Source: a bacterium (GTDB lineage: Bacteria; Electryoneota; RPQS01). Taken from it: a stretch of DNA of 64,000 nucleotides. Below the pieces are notes generated by a model that saw nothing but the letters and a program-made list of their open reading frames with translations, was not told where the DNA came from and made no database searches. Position 1 is the first letter of the stretch, and each line of letters opens with the position of its first letter. The translations under genes and the position numbers were made by a program. Positions 47,018 to 56,199 of this stretch are shown here, one piece after another. The DNA is taken from assembly GCA_016703065.1 (NCBI GenBank), contig JADJCU010000001.1, forward strand, positions 938,872 to 1,002,871, written 5' to 3'.

Positions 47018-47461
47018 ATGCGCAAAAACGACCCGTTTGCCGAAGCGACCACGTCGCTGATTGATATTGCCTTCATCATCATTCTGTTCCTGATCGTCTC
47101 GACGGTGATTGCCCCGGAAGATGTCGTGCCGCTCAAGCTGCCGAACAACTTCGATGAAGGGACGCCGTACTTGCAGGTTGACCGTGAACTGATTATTCAT
47201 GTCCGCCGTTCGGGCGCCGTGGAAGTTTCCGGTGAAATGCTGGCCGACTCGCTCGAAAGCGACTCCGTGCTCTTTCAACTGACGGATGCCTTCATCGAGC
47301 GCTACAAAGTCGTGCAGCCGGACGGAAAGGTGATTCTCCGAGCGGACAGCGGAGCCGTTTGGGACCGACCGGTGCAGATCATGCAAGCGTGCGGCAAACA
47401 CGCCATGCCGCTCTCCATCGCACTCGAACCCGCCGATTTGGCAGAGGAGTTGAAGCCGTGA
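47018..47461 (+). CDS. exbD: ExbD/TolR-type energiser subunit
   Basis: 147 residues. One N-terminal membrane helix containing the conserved Asp ('SLIDIAFIIILFLIVSTV', Asp about 16), then a periplasmic domain with 'VPLKLPNNFDEGTPYLQVDR', 'LIIHVRRSGAVEVSG' and 'GKVILRADSGAVWDRPVQIM'. It pairs with the ExbB-like protein to form the proton-driven motor. Its stop overlaps the GTG start of the TonB-like gene (GTGA), indicating translational coupling. Confidence 0.88.
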   Translation: MRKNDPFAEATTSLIDIAFIIILFLIVSTVIAPEDVVPLKLPNNFDEGTPYLQVDRELIIHVRRSGAVEVSGEMLADSLESDSVLFQLTDAFIERYKVVQPDGKVILRADSGAVWDRPVQIMQACGKHAMPLSIALEPADLAEELKP

Positions 47462-48555
47462 CCGAGCGTCAAGCCCTGATCGGAATTCGCGCGACGGCTT
47501 TTCTGCTGACAAGTCTGATCCTGCTCAATCTGCCGTTCGTTCCCTTGAAACGGTGGAGCGAGAAGTATGACTGGCTCATGTATATCAATCTCGAAGAGAT
47601 TCTGATCATGCGCGAGCCGCCCAAGCCAAGACCGATTCCGATTCCCGTTGAACAAGCGCGGATTGCGCCGCGCGCCCAACCTTCGCCCGTGATTGCTCCG
47701 ACCGACGTCAAGTCGAAGCCGTCACAGATTACCGTCGAAGAGCCGACCCTCGAAAAACCCGAGTTCGGCATGGTGCACGAACTCTTTGACACGCCGCCTG
47801 AAGATCGTCCCCTGACCAAGCTTTCGCCCAATGCGTCGCCGCTGCCGGATATTCTCACGCAGCGTTCCGAAGTGGGCGAGTCGCGTCCGCCGGCCGCGAT
47901 TCCTGCTCCAACGTCGCAAGCTGGGCGCGTCTACAAGGGAACCGGCGCGCCGAATCTCGAACCCGCAATTACACCGGGCTACACCGGTCCAGATTTGAGC
48001 TTGCCGACCGCCGAGCAGCCTGCGCTCGGGCTATCGCGCGGCGATCAGCTCGCCACGTCGACGACGCCCGGCATTGCGCGCGGTGAACAGGATTTCCAAT
48101 CGTCCGTTGGCAAGCAAGCCGGACCGGGCAATGCCGAGTCGATTTCACTTGGCAACGACCTCGTCGGTGAAGGAGAACTTGGCGGACTGATCGGCTGGCT
48201 GAAAGCAAATCCGGCGGCGTTCTCGCCCGTGCTGATGGCCTATATGGAGAGCGGCTCAACCGACCTCAAGGGAGTGACGAGCTTTATGGGCTGGGATATC
48301 TTCATTCAATTTTCCGAAGACGACGGTCAGTTGAAGATATTTCTGTCGCGCGGCGATCAAGGTATTCTCCTGGCCGATTCGGATTTCAAACGGCGCTCGC
48401 AGTTTCTCGGATTGGGCAACGTGTCCCGCGCGGGCCGCGACGTCAGCGCGATCAATGCCCGCCGCGAAAAACCCACCACGCAATATACAACCGAGTTCTA
48501 TTCCGTCTTCCAAGGCTGGATGAACAGCATCGGAATCGAACTCGCTGGACGATGA
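47458..48555 (+). CDS. TonB-like periplasm-spanning protein with non-canonical C-terminus
   Basis: 365 residues from a GTG overlapping the exbD stop. Short cytoplasmic N-terminus, one membrane helix ('ATAFLLTSLILLNLPFVPL'), a Pro-rich charged stretch ('REPPKPRPIPIPVEQARI', to about 200), a Gly/Ser-rich linker, and a C-terminal domain ('FMGWDIFIQFSEDDGQLKIF', 'GWMNSIGIELAG'). Position and layout match TonB/TolA energy transducers, but the usual TonB C-terminal motif is not recognised. It probably carries force from ExbBD to an envelope partner, perhaps the barrel protein two genes downstream. Confidence 0.65.
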   Translation: MTERQALIGIRATAFLLTSLILLNLPFVPLKRWSEKYDWLMYINLEEILIMREPPKPRPIPIPVEQARIAPRAQPSPVIAPTDVKSKPSQITVEEPTLEKPEFGMVHELFDTPPEDRPLTKLSPNASPLPDILTQRSEVGESRPPAAIPAPTSQAGRVYKGTGAPNLEPAITPGYTGPDLSLPTAEQPALGLSRGDQLATSTTPGIARGEQDFQSSVGKQAGPGNAESISLGNDLVGEGELGGLIGWLKANPAAFSPVLMAYMESGSTDLKGVTSFMGWDIFIQFSEDDGQLKIFLSRGDQGILLADSDFKRRSQFLGLGNVSRAGRDVSAINARREKPTTQYTTEFYSVFQGWMNSIGIELAGR

Positions 48556-48656
48556 CCATCCAGCGAACCGCTGGACCTAACGCGCTTCGCGACATCCGTC
48601 TCCCCGAGTCGGGCTTAGCTAAGTGCAACACGGTCGGAATCTGAAACGGATCAAAC

Positions 48657-49994
48657 ATGAATAAGAACCGATTACATAGAATTGCCCTTTTGCTCGCACT
48701 GTGTTGCGCGAGCACTCTGGTCTTTGCCCAAAAAGATGCGCCGAAAAATCAGGAAGCTGACTCTCTGGCGAAGCTCCTGTTTGGCGAAGAGAAGACCGAA
48801 GAGCAGGCGAGTTCGCTGTTCCAGCACGGCCAGGAGGATTTCAACGCGGGCGAAGAGTTTCTGAAAGATGCCAACGCGATGCGCGCGTCCGGGCAGGATA
48901 CGACCATGAAAACGCGCGGCGGAGTGTTTGGACTGATCGGACAGGCGATCGGCGACACAAGCAAAACGTCGAAAGAGAACGACACCCGCAAACGCGCAAC
49001 CGCCGCCTTCAAAAGTGCCGCCAAGAACTTCGAGCGCGCGCTCGCTAAACAGCCCGAAATGAAAGAGGTGCAGCTCTGGCTCGTGGCCACTTACGACCGC
49101 CTCGAAGAGTGGGACAAATCGCTGCCGCTCTACCGCGAAATTCTGAATGAACGGCAGGGCGAAGATAACCTCTGGTTCGCGTATGGCTACGCATGTTATC
49201 GCGCCAGACAATACGACAAGGCGGTGACGGGCTTCGATCAGGCGATGCGCATCCGCGAACTCGTCACGGGAACAACCGACTCGATTCCGAATAACTACCG
49301 GCTCTATCTGGCCGAAGCCTACCTGAAAACCTATCAGGATCAGAATGCGCTGAAGATGTTCGCCCTGGCGCAATCCAAATCCACGCCCGAAGACTCGGCG
49401 GAAATTCAGAAGACCATCGACTGGATCAATTGGGACAACGGCGGCATTGCGGCGGCGGAATATCGCGATGCGGCGTTTGCTGCGGAGAGCAAAGAAGACT
49501 GGAACGGCGCGCGCGAAGCCTATCTCGGCGGCATCTCGTCCGCGCGCACGATGAAGGCGCGTGATTTCCTGACGTGGCGGCTCGCACTTGTGACCTACAA
49601 TCACGGCAACAAGACTGAAGCAATGCAGCGCCTCGAGGAAACGATAACGCGGCTCGCCGCCGAGTCTCCGCAAGACTACAAAGAAAGCTACGGCCGCATG
49701 CTCTATGCGTACGGGCAGGAACTGGTGGCCAACGGCGACCGGCGAGGCGCTCTCGAATACTTTCTCAATAGCACAAAGATCGCGTGGGAAGGGCAGGGCG
49801 GCGGCTACGTATCCATTGCGCAGATTGCCTCAAACGACCTGACGCAATCCATCGAGAACGCCGAACGCGCGTTGACCTATCCGCTCACGCCCGAGCAGCG
49901 CAAAGCTGCCTACGAAATCCTGGTTACCTCCCATCGCTCGAAAGCGCAGTGGGAGCAGATGAAGAAATATCAAGCCCTCTTAGGAGGACAATAG
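48657..49994 (+). CDS. Exported TPR-repeat protein
   Basis: 445 residues. Signal peptide (about 1-25, 'IALLLALCCASTLVFA'), then helical repeats over the whole length, including TPR-like units 'LWLVATYDRLEEWDKSLPLY', 'WFAYGYACYRARQYDKAVTG' and 'LYLAEAYLKTYQDQNALKMF'. Probably a periplasmic scaffold of the ExbBD system: fourth gene of the operon, followed directly by the barrel gene. The RBS is weak. No enzymatic motif. Confidence 0.75.
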   Translation: MNKNRLHRIALLLALCCASTLVFAQKDAPKNQEADSLAKLLFGEEKTEEQASSLFQHGQEDFNAGEEFLKDANAMRASGQDTTMKTRGGVFGLIGQAIGDTSKTSKENDTRKRATAAFKSAAKNFERALAKQPEMKEVQLWLVATYDRLEEWDKSLPLYREILNERQGEDNLWFAYGYACYRARQYDKAVTGFDQAMRIRELVTGTTDSIPNNYRLYLAEAYLKTYQDQNALKMFALAQSKSTPEDSAEIQKTIDWINWDNGGIAAAEYRDAAFAAESKEDWNGAREAYLGGISSARTMKARDFLTWRLALVTYNHGNKTEAMQRLEETITRLAAESPQDYKESYGRMLYAYGQELVANGDRRGALEYFLNSTKIAWEGQGGGYVSIAQIASNDLTQSIENAERALTYPLTPEQRKAAYEILVTSHRSKAQWEQMKKYQALLGGQ

Positions 49995-51689
49995 GTGAAG
50001 CAAATGAGATGGCTATGGGCCGTATGCGCGGCGCTGATGATGACGATGAATGTGCTGGCCGACGTGGACTATAAGCTCGTGACGCAGCAAAACGTCACGG
50101 ACTTGCGCGAAATTCAGGTGCTGCGCGATGAATTGTTCTTGGGAAACGAGACGATTGAGCGCGTGTTGATCACCGACATCCTGAACGACGGATTTGATCA
50201 GAACGACGCAGTCGTACTTTATCCGACGGGCCGTGTGCTCAGGCTCGAACCGATCAGCGACCGGCTTGATTCGCTGTTGCGGTCGTTTCGCCTGCCGCCG
50301 AACACGGAGATCTACGAAGGCCGGCAATACTACAGCATGTTTGACTCCGTGTCGATCAGCGCACGCGGCGCAAAAGCGCTCGGCTATGGACTATTGGGCG
50401 GCCTGCAAGAGCGGCTGATGCAAGGCTATCGCGGCAGCGAAGTCGAAGGCTATTTCAAATTCACGAACAGCGGCGCGCAGATTCGCCTGTGGAATTTCGA
50501 TTCGACGCGTGTGAGTTTTCCACGGCCCGAGCCGTCGCGCTTCGATACCGTAACCGTGTTCATTCATGATACCGTCTTTGTCCCGGAGATTATCACAGTA
50601 GAGAAAGACCCGGTGGTGATTCGCGATACGGTCTATCTGCCGAGCGAATTGCTTGAAAAGCCGCGCGGACTCTACTATCGCGAAGCGCTCGGCATGTTAG
50701 GCGGAGGATATTCGATGGCGCAGCGGGAAGCCTCACGAGGTCGCTTAACCTTCGCCGCTGGCAACGAGTGGGAATTCGGCGTCTGGGACAGATGGATCGC
50801 CGGACGGCAGGAAATCAACTCGCGCATTGGCTTGCGCTTCTCCGCCGAACTCGCGCCGTGGAAGAGCGACACCCTTTCGGCGCGGTTTCTCGCGACCTCG
50901 GGCGAGATCATGTATATTCCCGCCTGGGATCGCTCGCTGTTTGTCTTTGGCGGCGTGCGAGCCTACTATCAGGACAATCTGTTCTGGGACCGCGTGCGGG
51001 CCGGATGGAAAGATGATTTCGTCACTGAGCCGTCCGCTCAGGATTTGGGTCACTACGAACTCGCGACGAAATTCGGTATCGACAAGCTCGCACCTTACGG
51101 AGCGGGCAAGCGCATTGGCTTGTGGATGCGGCTCGCGGCAATCTGGCCCGGACCGGATGACAGCGGTTTCACCTTCTGGCAGGATGTAGCCTTGCAATCC
51201 GGACAACCGGTAACCGACGAGTGGTTGTGGAAGACGAAGAGTGCCTACGACATCGAAGGCAATGTAAACGTCAAGTTCTCCGACCAGACTCAAATGACTG
51301 TCGGTGCGGGACTGCACCTTGAACCGGAGCTTGCCTATTCGTATGCTTCGACCCCCGGTCACACACTGCTGCGCGAGAACGCCATCGACGCGACGCTGTT
51401 TCACCAATCTGTTGCACTGCGCTGGACGATGCTTAGCAGTTCGACCTATCGCCTGAGACTCGAAGGCGGCGCGCGCAATCACATGCTCACCGCGTCGTTT
51501 GCCAACGACGAGCTGAAAGACCTGGTCGAACAGCAGTTCTTCCCTTACATCGAAGCCCCGATGTTCGACGGTTCGTTGCAGCTTGACATCGACATCGTGC
51601 AAGTCAGCACTGGGGTAAAGGCCTATCTGCCGGATGGCGAAGATGTGCAGATTCGTCCATGGGGTGGGCTGTACTTCCTGTTCAAATAG
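49995..51689 (+). CDS. Putative outer-membrane beta-barrel protein
   Basis: 564 residues from a GTG with AGGAGG 7 bp upstream and one base after the TPR stop codon. Signal peptide (about 1-22), an N-terminal soluble part (25-170), a beta-rich linker with repeated 'DTV' ('FDTVTVFIHDTVFVPEI', 'DTVYLP'), then alternating amphipathic strands ending in aromatic 'WGGLYFLFK', as expected of a barrel inserted by BAM. Likely the outer-membrane endpoint of the operon. Substrate or role not deducible. Confidence 0.65.
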   Translation: MKQMRWLWAVCAALMMTMNVLADVDYKLVTQQNVTDLREIQVLRDELFLGNETIERVLITDILNDGFDQNDAVVLYPTGRVLRLEPISDRLDSLLRSFRLPPNTEIYEGRQYYSMFDSVSISARGAKALGYGLLGGLQERLMQGYRGSEVEGYFKFTNSGAQIRLWNFDSTRVSFPRPEPSRFDTVTVFIHDTVFVPEIITVEKDPVVIRDTVYLPSELLEKPRGLYYREALGMLGGGYSMAQREASRGRLTFAAGNEWEFGVWDRWIAGRQEINSRIGLRFSAELAPWKSDTLSARFLATSGEIMYIPAWDRSLFVFGGVRAYYQDNLFWDRVRAGWKDDFVTEPSAQDLGHYELATKFGIDKLAPYGAGKRIGLWMRLAAIWPGPDDSGFTFWQDVALQSGQPVTDEWLWKTKSAYDIEGNVNVKFSDQTQMTVGAGLHLEPELAYSYASTPGHTLLRENAIDATLFHQSVALRWTMLSSSTYRLRLEGGARNHMLTASFANDELKDLVEQQFFPYIEAPMFDGSLQLDIDIVQVSTGVKAYLPDGEDVQIRPWGGLYFLFK

Positions 51690-51711
51690 GAAGGATGAGC
51701 TTTGAACTACG

Positions 51712-51743
51712 AAAGCGGGCGACCTGATTGGGTCGCCCGCTTT
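51712..51743. terminator. Bidirectional terminator
   Basis: Perfect 13-bp stem AAAGCGGGCGACC / GGTCGCCCGCTTT between the convergent barrel gene and pgl. Confidence 0.85.
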
Positions 51744-51763
51744 GTCATAAATAGTCGCGATAC

Positions 51764-52486
51764 TCAGTCGCTCAATTCGCTTGCCGCCTCATCGTCGACG
51801 ATCCAAATCAAGCGGCCTTCGTGCGGATTCACCCGTGTCGCAGGATAGCGATAGTCGTTGTCAATCAGAACGTCGCGCAATCGAGCCGACTTCTCTGCGC
51901 CTGTCACCAGAAAGATCACAGCTTGCGCGCTGTTTAGCGCCCGCAGCGTGAGCGTCAACCGCTGCGGAATAGCGTTGCCTTGCACTTCGACCGCTTCAAC
52001 CACTGCGCCCGATTCAAGCGCCGGAGTACCGGGAAAGAGTGACGCCGTGTGACCATCCGCACCCATGCCGAGCAATACCGCATCAAACGATATCGTCTTC
52101 GGCGTGAAACGGCCCTTGAGTGTCCGGGCATACGACTCTGCGGCCTCGCGCGCGTTTTCATGCTCTGCGGGCATGCGAAACACCTCGCCGACGGGAATTT
52201 TGCTTAACAGCAGATCATGCGCGAGTTTGTAGTTCGAGTCCTTGTGCGTCGGGGCGACCGCGCGCTCGTCCACCCAAAATACTTCCCAATTTGCAAAATC
52301 CATCTCGTCGCGCCAATCAGCCGAGGCGAGCAATTTGAACAGCAGCGCCGGAGTCGATCCGCCGGAGAGCGCGATCCGAAACACGCCGCGCTCTGCAATC
52401 GCCTCTTCCTGCAACTCTAACAACAAGGCCGCCGCGGCTTCCGCAACGTCGTCGGGATATTCGCAATAGACTATTTCGGGATTCAT
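51764..52486 (-). CDS. pgl: 6-phosphogluconolactonase (DevB type)
   Basis: 240 residues. Hydrolyses 6-phosphogluconolactone in the oxidative pentose phosphate pathway. 'ALSGGSTPALLFKLLA', 'VDERAVAPTHKDSNY', 'RMPAEHENAREAAESYA' and 'GMGADGHTASLFPGTPAL' are the DevB motifs. The ATG overlaps the opcA stop by 4 bp. Last gene of the operon. Confidence 0.93.
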   Translation of the reverse strand: MNPEIVYCEYPDDVAEAAAALLLELQEEAIAERGVFRIALSGGSTPALLFKLLASADWRDEMDFANWEVFWVDERAVAPTHKDSNYKLAHDLLLSKIPVGEVFRMPAEHENAREAAESYARTLKGRFTPKTISFDAVLLGMGADGHTASLFPGTPALESGAVVEAVEVQGNAIPQRLTLTLRALNSAQAVIFLVTGAEKSARLRDVLIDNDYRYPATRVNPHEGRLIWIVDDEAASELSD

Positions 52487-53538
52487 GAGAAGAGTAACTC
52501 CGGGAGCCAGTCATGCGCCAGCCGCACACTCTTGTCGAGTCGTGGATCGCGGCCCCACGCGTGAAGTTCGTGCGCAAGCAGCGACAGCATATCGACGTCG
52601 CGCACATGCGCCGCGTGCGTATGCGGTCCGCACGTCAACGTGAAATGATCGCGGTCGCGCAAAACCGCCGCCGTCGTGCCGTCCGAGAACAGGAATTCCA
52701 TGCCTGCCGGTGCGCTCCCGCCGTCAGGTGAGAAGACGAGACGATGTTCTCCTGCAAATTCTATCACGGGCCGGCGGCCATGCAAAGCAACGCTGGTTGT
52801 CTGCCACTCCATCGATGACGCTATCCACGCTCCGCAAAGCAGCGCGCCGCACGTGAGTTTGTCGCCCGTCGAGTGGATTCGCACTTCAGATAGCCTTGTC
52901 ACAGTCGTACATTTGTCGAAAAGCTCCGCAATCGCGCCGCGCCAGCCCGATAGTTCGGCCCAAAGCAAGTCGGTGACCACACACTCCTGCGGTACTGATT
53001 CATAGAGCTCGAACCACGGCTTAAGCGTCGACGCCGGAGCGAGATGATCCGTCGCACAGGTGATGACGCGATCCGCCGAACGCGACAAATTCGCAAGCAG
53101 CGGATGTGCAAGCGGCAGCGACGGATGCCAAACGACCGCGGTGGCCAGACTGCCGAGTGACAGAGAGTGAATCAGCGAGGCGGCTCGCAGCGCGGAGTCG
53201 CCGTCCATTTCAAGGATGATCGCCTCTGAGCAGATTTGCCGCTGCTCGCCTTCGAGTTTGCGGCAATGCGCCGTCACCCAGGCGCGCTGGGCAGCGGGTA
53301 TGGATTCGTCGAGCGACACGAGCATCGTCCTTGTCGGATGCACGAGCGCCAGTTCCGGAACAAGCTCGCGCGTTTCCGCTTCTGCCCCGCGCTGACAAAC
53401 GAGCACGAGATTGAATGCCGTTGCCCGCGTTACCGGATGATCTGCCGATTCGACCTCGCGCCAAAGCAATTCAAGCTCCTGCTCAATCTTCGCGACATCC
53501 ACCTCCTGCGGCGGAGCCACTTGCGCGACGCCGTTCAC
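52483..53538 (-). CDS. opcA: Glucose-6-phosphate dehydrogenase assembly protein OpcA
   Basis: 351 residues, cytosolic. It matches OpcA by its N-terminal helical part ('VTRATAFNLVLVCQRG', 'LVHPTRTMLVSLDES'), 'CSEAIILEMDGDSALRAASL' and the C-terminal half ('DLLWAELSGWRGAIAELFD', 'CGALLCGAWIAS'). OpcA is an accessory or activity factor for G6PDH, known from cyanobacteria and actinobacteria. Here it lies between zwf and pgl with ATGA overlaps on both sides, which supports the assignment. Confidence 0.85.
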   Translation of the reverse strand: MNGVAQVAPPQEVDVAKIEQELELLWREVESADHPVTRATAFNLVLVCQRGAEAETRELVPELALVHPTRTMLVSLDESIPAAQRAWVTAHCRKLEGEQRQICSEAIILEMDGDSALRAASLIHSLSLGSLATAVVWHPSLPLAHPLLANLSRSADRVITCATDHLAPASTLKPWFELYESVPQECVVTDLLWAELSGWRGAIAELFDKCTTVTRLSEVRIHSTGDKLTCGALLCGAWIASSMEWQTTSVALHGRRPVIEFAGEHRLVFSPDGGSAPAGMEFLFSDGTTAAVLRDRDHFTLTCGPHTHAAHVRDVDMLSLLAHELHAWGRDPRLDKSVRLAHDWLPELLFS

Positions 53539-55067
53539 AGCTTTCTCCAGCGATGGTTTCTTGCCGCGAGAAGAACATCGGCTTCAGACGGGCCCCAGCT
53601 TCCGGCGACGTATTGCGGAAGCGCGTCATTTGCGTCGTGCGCCCACGCATTCAGCACCGGCTGCACAATCCGCCAGCCTTCTTCCACCGAATCGCGCCGC
53701 GCAAACAGCGTCTGATCGCCAATCATCGCGTCGAGCAGCAGCCGTTCATACGCATCCGAGAGTCGCCCGCCGAATGAGCTGCCGTACCGAAAATCCATCT
53801 CAACGGGCCGCACGTGCAGCGCATGACCCGGAAGTTTCGCTTCGAACTTGAGGCTGATGCCTTCGTTGGGCTGAATGCGAATTGCGAGCACGTTCTGTTC
53901 GAGTCGATCAACGGGGGATTGCGCAAACACCATGTGCGGCACTTTGCGGAACACGATCGCCACTTCAGTGACGCGTTTGGGCATGCGTTTCCCCGTGCGC
54001 AAATAGAACGGTACTCCGCTCCAGCGCCAATTGTCGATGTGCAGCTTCAACGCGGCGTACGTTTCCGTGCGTGAGTTGGGCTTCACACCCTGCTCTTCGA
54101 GATAGCCCGGCACGGCCTTGCCCGCCACCGCACCCGCAGCGTATTGCGCGCGCACGGCGATGTTTGGAACATCCTGTTCCGTGAAGGGCCGCACCGATTC
54201 GAGGACCTTGCGCTTCTCGTCGCGGATTGCTTCCGCCGCCAAACTCGCGGGCCGCTCCATTGCAATCATCGCCAGAATCTGCATCAGGTGATTCTGAATC
54301 ATGTCGCGCAGCGCGCCCGACTCTTCATAGTATTGCGCGCGCTCTTCGACTCCCAACGCCTCGGCCGCTGTAATCGCCACATGATCGACATAGTGATGAT
54401 TCCAAATCGGCTCAAACAGCGTGTTCGCCAACCGCAGCACCAGGATATTTTGCACCGTCTCTTTGCCGAGATAGTGGTCGATGCGATAGATCTGCTCTTC
54501 CTTGAACACGGCAGCAGCCGCGCTGTTTAGCGCTTCCGCACTGGCGTAGTCACGGCCAAACGGCTTTTCAATGATGATCCGGCTCCACGCTCCCGCATCC
54601 GAGGCCGAAAGACCAACCGCGCCGAGCGCCGCAATCGTCGGAGCATACCCCGTCGGCGGAATTGAGAGATAGATCAGATGATTGCGCGGACCGCCGGAGC
54701 TCGCAAGCTCCGTCAACCGAGTCTTCAATCTGTCGAAGCGACCGCCCTCGCCCGCATCGGTCACCGTGAATATCCGTGCGGAGAATTTCTGCGCGAATGT
54801 CTCATCAGGAATCGAATCCGGCGCAAGCTGCCGAGCATTCGCAATGACCTCCGCGCGGAAGCCGTGCTCGTCAAGCGGCTTGCGCGATACACAAAGAAAC
54901 TGAGTCTGCTCCGAGAGACGTCCCTCACGTACAAGATGCGCGAGCGAGGGAAACAACTTGCGCTGCGCCAAGTCGCCCGTGCCGCCGAAGATGATCAGCA
55001 CGCACGGATCGGCCGGATGCTCCATCAGCATTCCGCTGCGAAACGGATTGGCCGTGCTGTCGCTCAT
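53535..55067 (-). CDS. zwf: Glucose-6-phosphate 1-dehydrogenase
   Basis: 510 residues, usual length. Oxidises glucose-6-phosphate to the lactone with reduction of NADP. Dinucleotide motif 'IFGGTGDLAQRKLFPSL' near the N-terminus, 'IIIEKPFGRDYASA' and the substrate motif 'YRIDHYLGKETVQNI' with the catalytic His nearby, then 'WRWSGVPFYLRTGKRMPK'. The start overlaps the gnd stop by 4 bp and the stop overlaps opcA by 4 bp. Confidence 0.96.
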   Translation of the reverse strand: MSDSTANPFRSGMLMEHPADPCVLIIFGGTGDLAQRKLFPSLAHLVREGRLSEQTQFLCVSRKPLDEHGFRAEVIANARQLAPDSIPDETFAQKFSARIFTVTDAGEGGRFDRLKTRLTELASSGGPRNHLIYLSIPPTGYAPTIAALGAVGLSASDAGAWSRIIIEKPFGRDYASAEALNSAAAAVFKEEQIYRIDHYLGKETVQNILVLRLANTLFEPIWNHHYVDHVAITAAEALGVEERAQYYEESGALRDMIQNHLMQILAMIAMERPASLAAEAIRDEKRKVLESVRPFTEQDVPNIAVRAQYAAGAVAGKAVPGYLEEQGVKPNSRTETYAALKLHIDNWRWSGVPFYLRTGKRMPKRVTEVAIVFRKVPHMVFAQSPVDRLEQNVLAIRIQPNEGISLKFEAKLPGHALHVRPVEMDFRYGSSFGGRLSDAYERLLLDAMIGDQTLFARRDSVEEGWRIVQPVLNAWAHDANDALPQYVAGSWGPSEADVLLAARNHRWRKL

Positions 55068-55962
55068 TTCTCCGTCTTCATCGCGTGACCGCCGAACTGA
55101 TTGCGCAGCGCGCTCAAAAGCCGCAATCCGAAGCCCTCTTCATCCCGCGACGCAAAGCGCGCGAACACCGCCGCCGCAATCGTCGGCGCCGGCACGGCGT
55201 AATCCACGCATTCGTGCACGGTCCAGCGACCTTCGCCGCTATCCGCCACCCACGGCTTCACTTTCTCCAATTTGGGATCGTCCTTCAATGCAAGCGTTGC
55301 CAGTTCCAATAGCCAGGAGCGCACGACGCTCCCGTTCTCCCAGAGCTGAGAGACGGCTGGCAGATCAACCGGAAACGGCCCGCGGTGCATCAACTCAAAG
55401 CCTTCGGCGTAGGCCTGCATGATCGCGTACTCGACGCCGTTATGCACCATTTTCACGAAATGACCCGAGCCAACACGCCCGCAATGCAAATAGCCATTCT
55501 CAGGCGCAAGCGTCTTCAGCGCGGGTTCGAGCAGCCGATACGCGTCTATGCTTCCGCCGACCATTAGACAGTAGCCAACTTTAAGACCCCATACGCCGCC
55601 CGAGGTTCCCGAGTCCATTAAATGGATACCGGACTTCTCAAGGTCGGCGCCCCGGCGCATCGAGTCCCGGAAATTCGAGTTGCCTCCGTCCACAATCACA
55701 TCGCCGGGCTTGAGCATCGTCTTGAGCGACGCTATGGAGTCGTCGACCGCTTGGCCGGCAGGAATCATCAACCACACGACTTTCGGCGACTCGAGTTTCG
55801 AGACGACATCCGCAAGGTCCGCCGCGCCAATCGCCCTTTTGACACCGCGACATCCACAGCATCCCGCGAGCGGTTTGTCACCACGCAGGTGTGGCCTCCG
55901 CGCAACAGACGCTCAACCATATTGCCGCCCATCTTTCCCAGACCGACGAATCCCAGTTTCAT
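55064..55962 (-). CDS. gnd: 6-phosphogluconate dehydrogenase, short form (frameshifted near 55835)
   Basis: The N-terminus from ATG 55962 ('MKLGFVGLGKMGGNMVERLL', NAD(P)-binding GLGKMG) loses frame at a G-run (plus-strand CCC at 55834-55836). Adding one G restores 'KGAIGAADLADVVSKLESPK' and gives about 299 residues, the size of the YqeC/GndA-like short family. 'VDGGNSNFRDS', 'DSGTSGGVWGLKVGYC' and catalytic 'GHFVKMVHNGVEYA' (Lys, His, Asn) follow. Converts 6-phosphogluconate to ribulose-5-phosphate and CO2. First gene of the operon; AAAGGG precedes the ATG. Confidence 0.9.
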
Positions 55963-56078
55963 GGTAACCCTTTGATATAAAAAATGTTGACCTGCGGAGC
56001 GCCGGATACCGATGACCCGCCATTCCGAGATAATTAACCGATTTTCTGTTGTGATTGCAATTTACGGGACAATTCGCC

Positions 56079-56107
56079 TTGAGATTCTGCGCTGTAACAC
56101 GTATTAT
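56079..56107 (+). promoter_or_regulatory. Sigma70-like promoter for the glycosyltransferase operon
   Basis: Plus strand TTGAGA, 17 bp spacer, TATTAT. Confidence 0.65.
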
Positions 56108-56199
56108 ATAGCATATTATGGCACTTGCGCATCAAACATCGAAGAGCCGCGATACAATGCGCCACCCTACGTACCCGTTCGGATCAGAGGATCAATCAA

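Noticed and set aside
43629..48613. CTCCCCGARTCGGG word at 43629-43642 and 48600-48613 as a shared regulatory site
   Set aside because: Only two copies of a short GC-rich word, both just after gene ends; not distinguishable from chance here.
48672..49673. A 333-codon minus-strand open frame
   Set aside because: Antisense to the TPR gene of the exbB operon, whose coding frame has a signal peptide and repeats.
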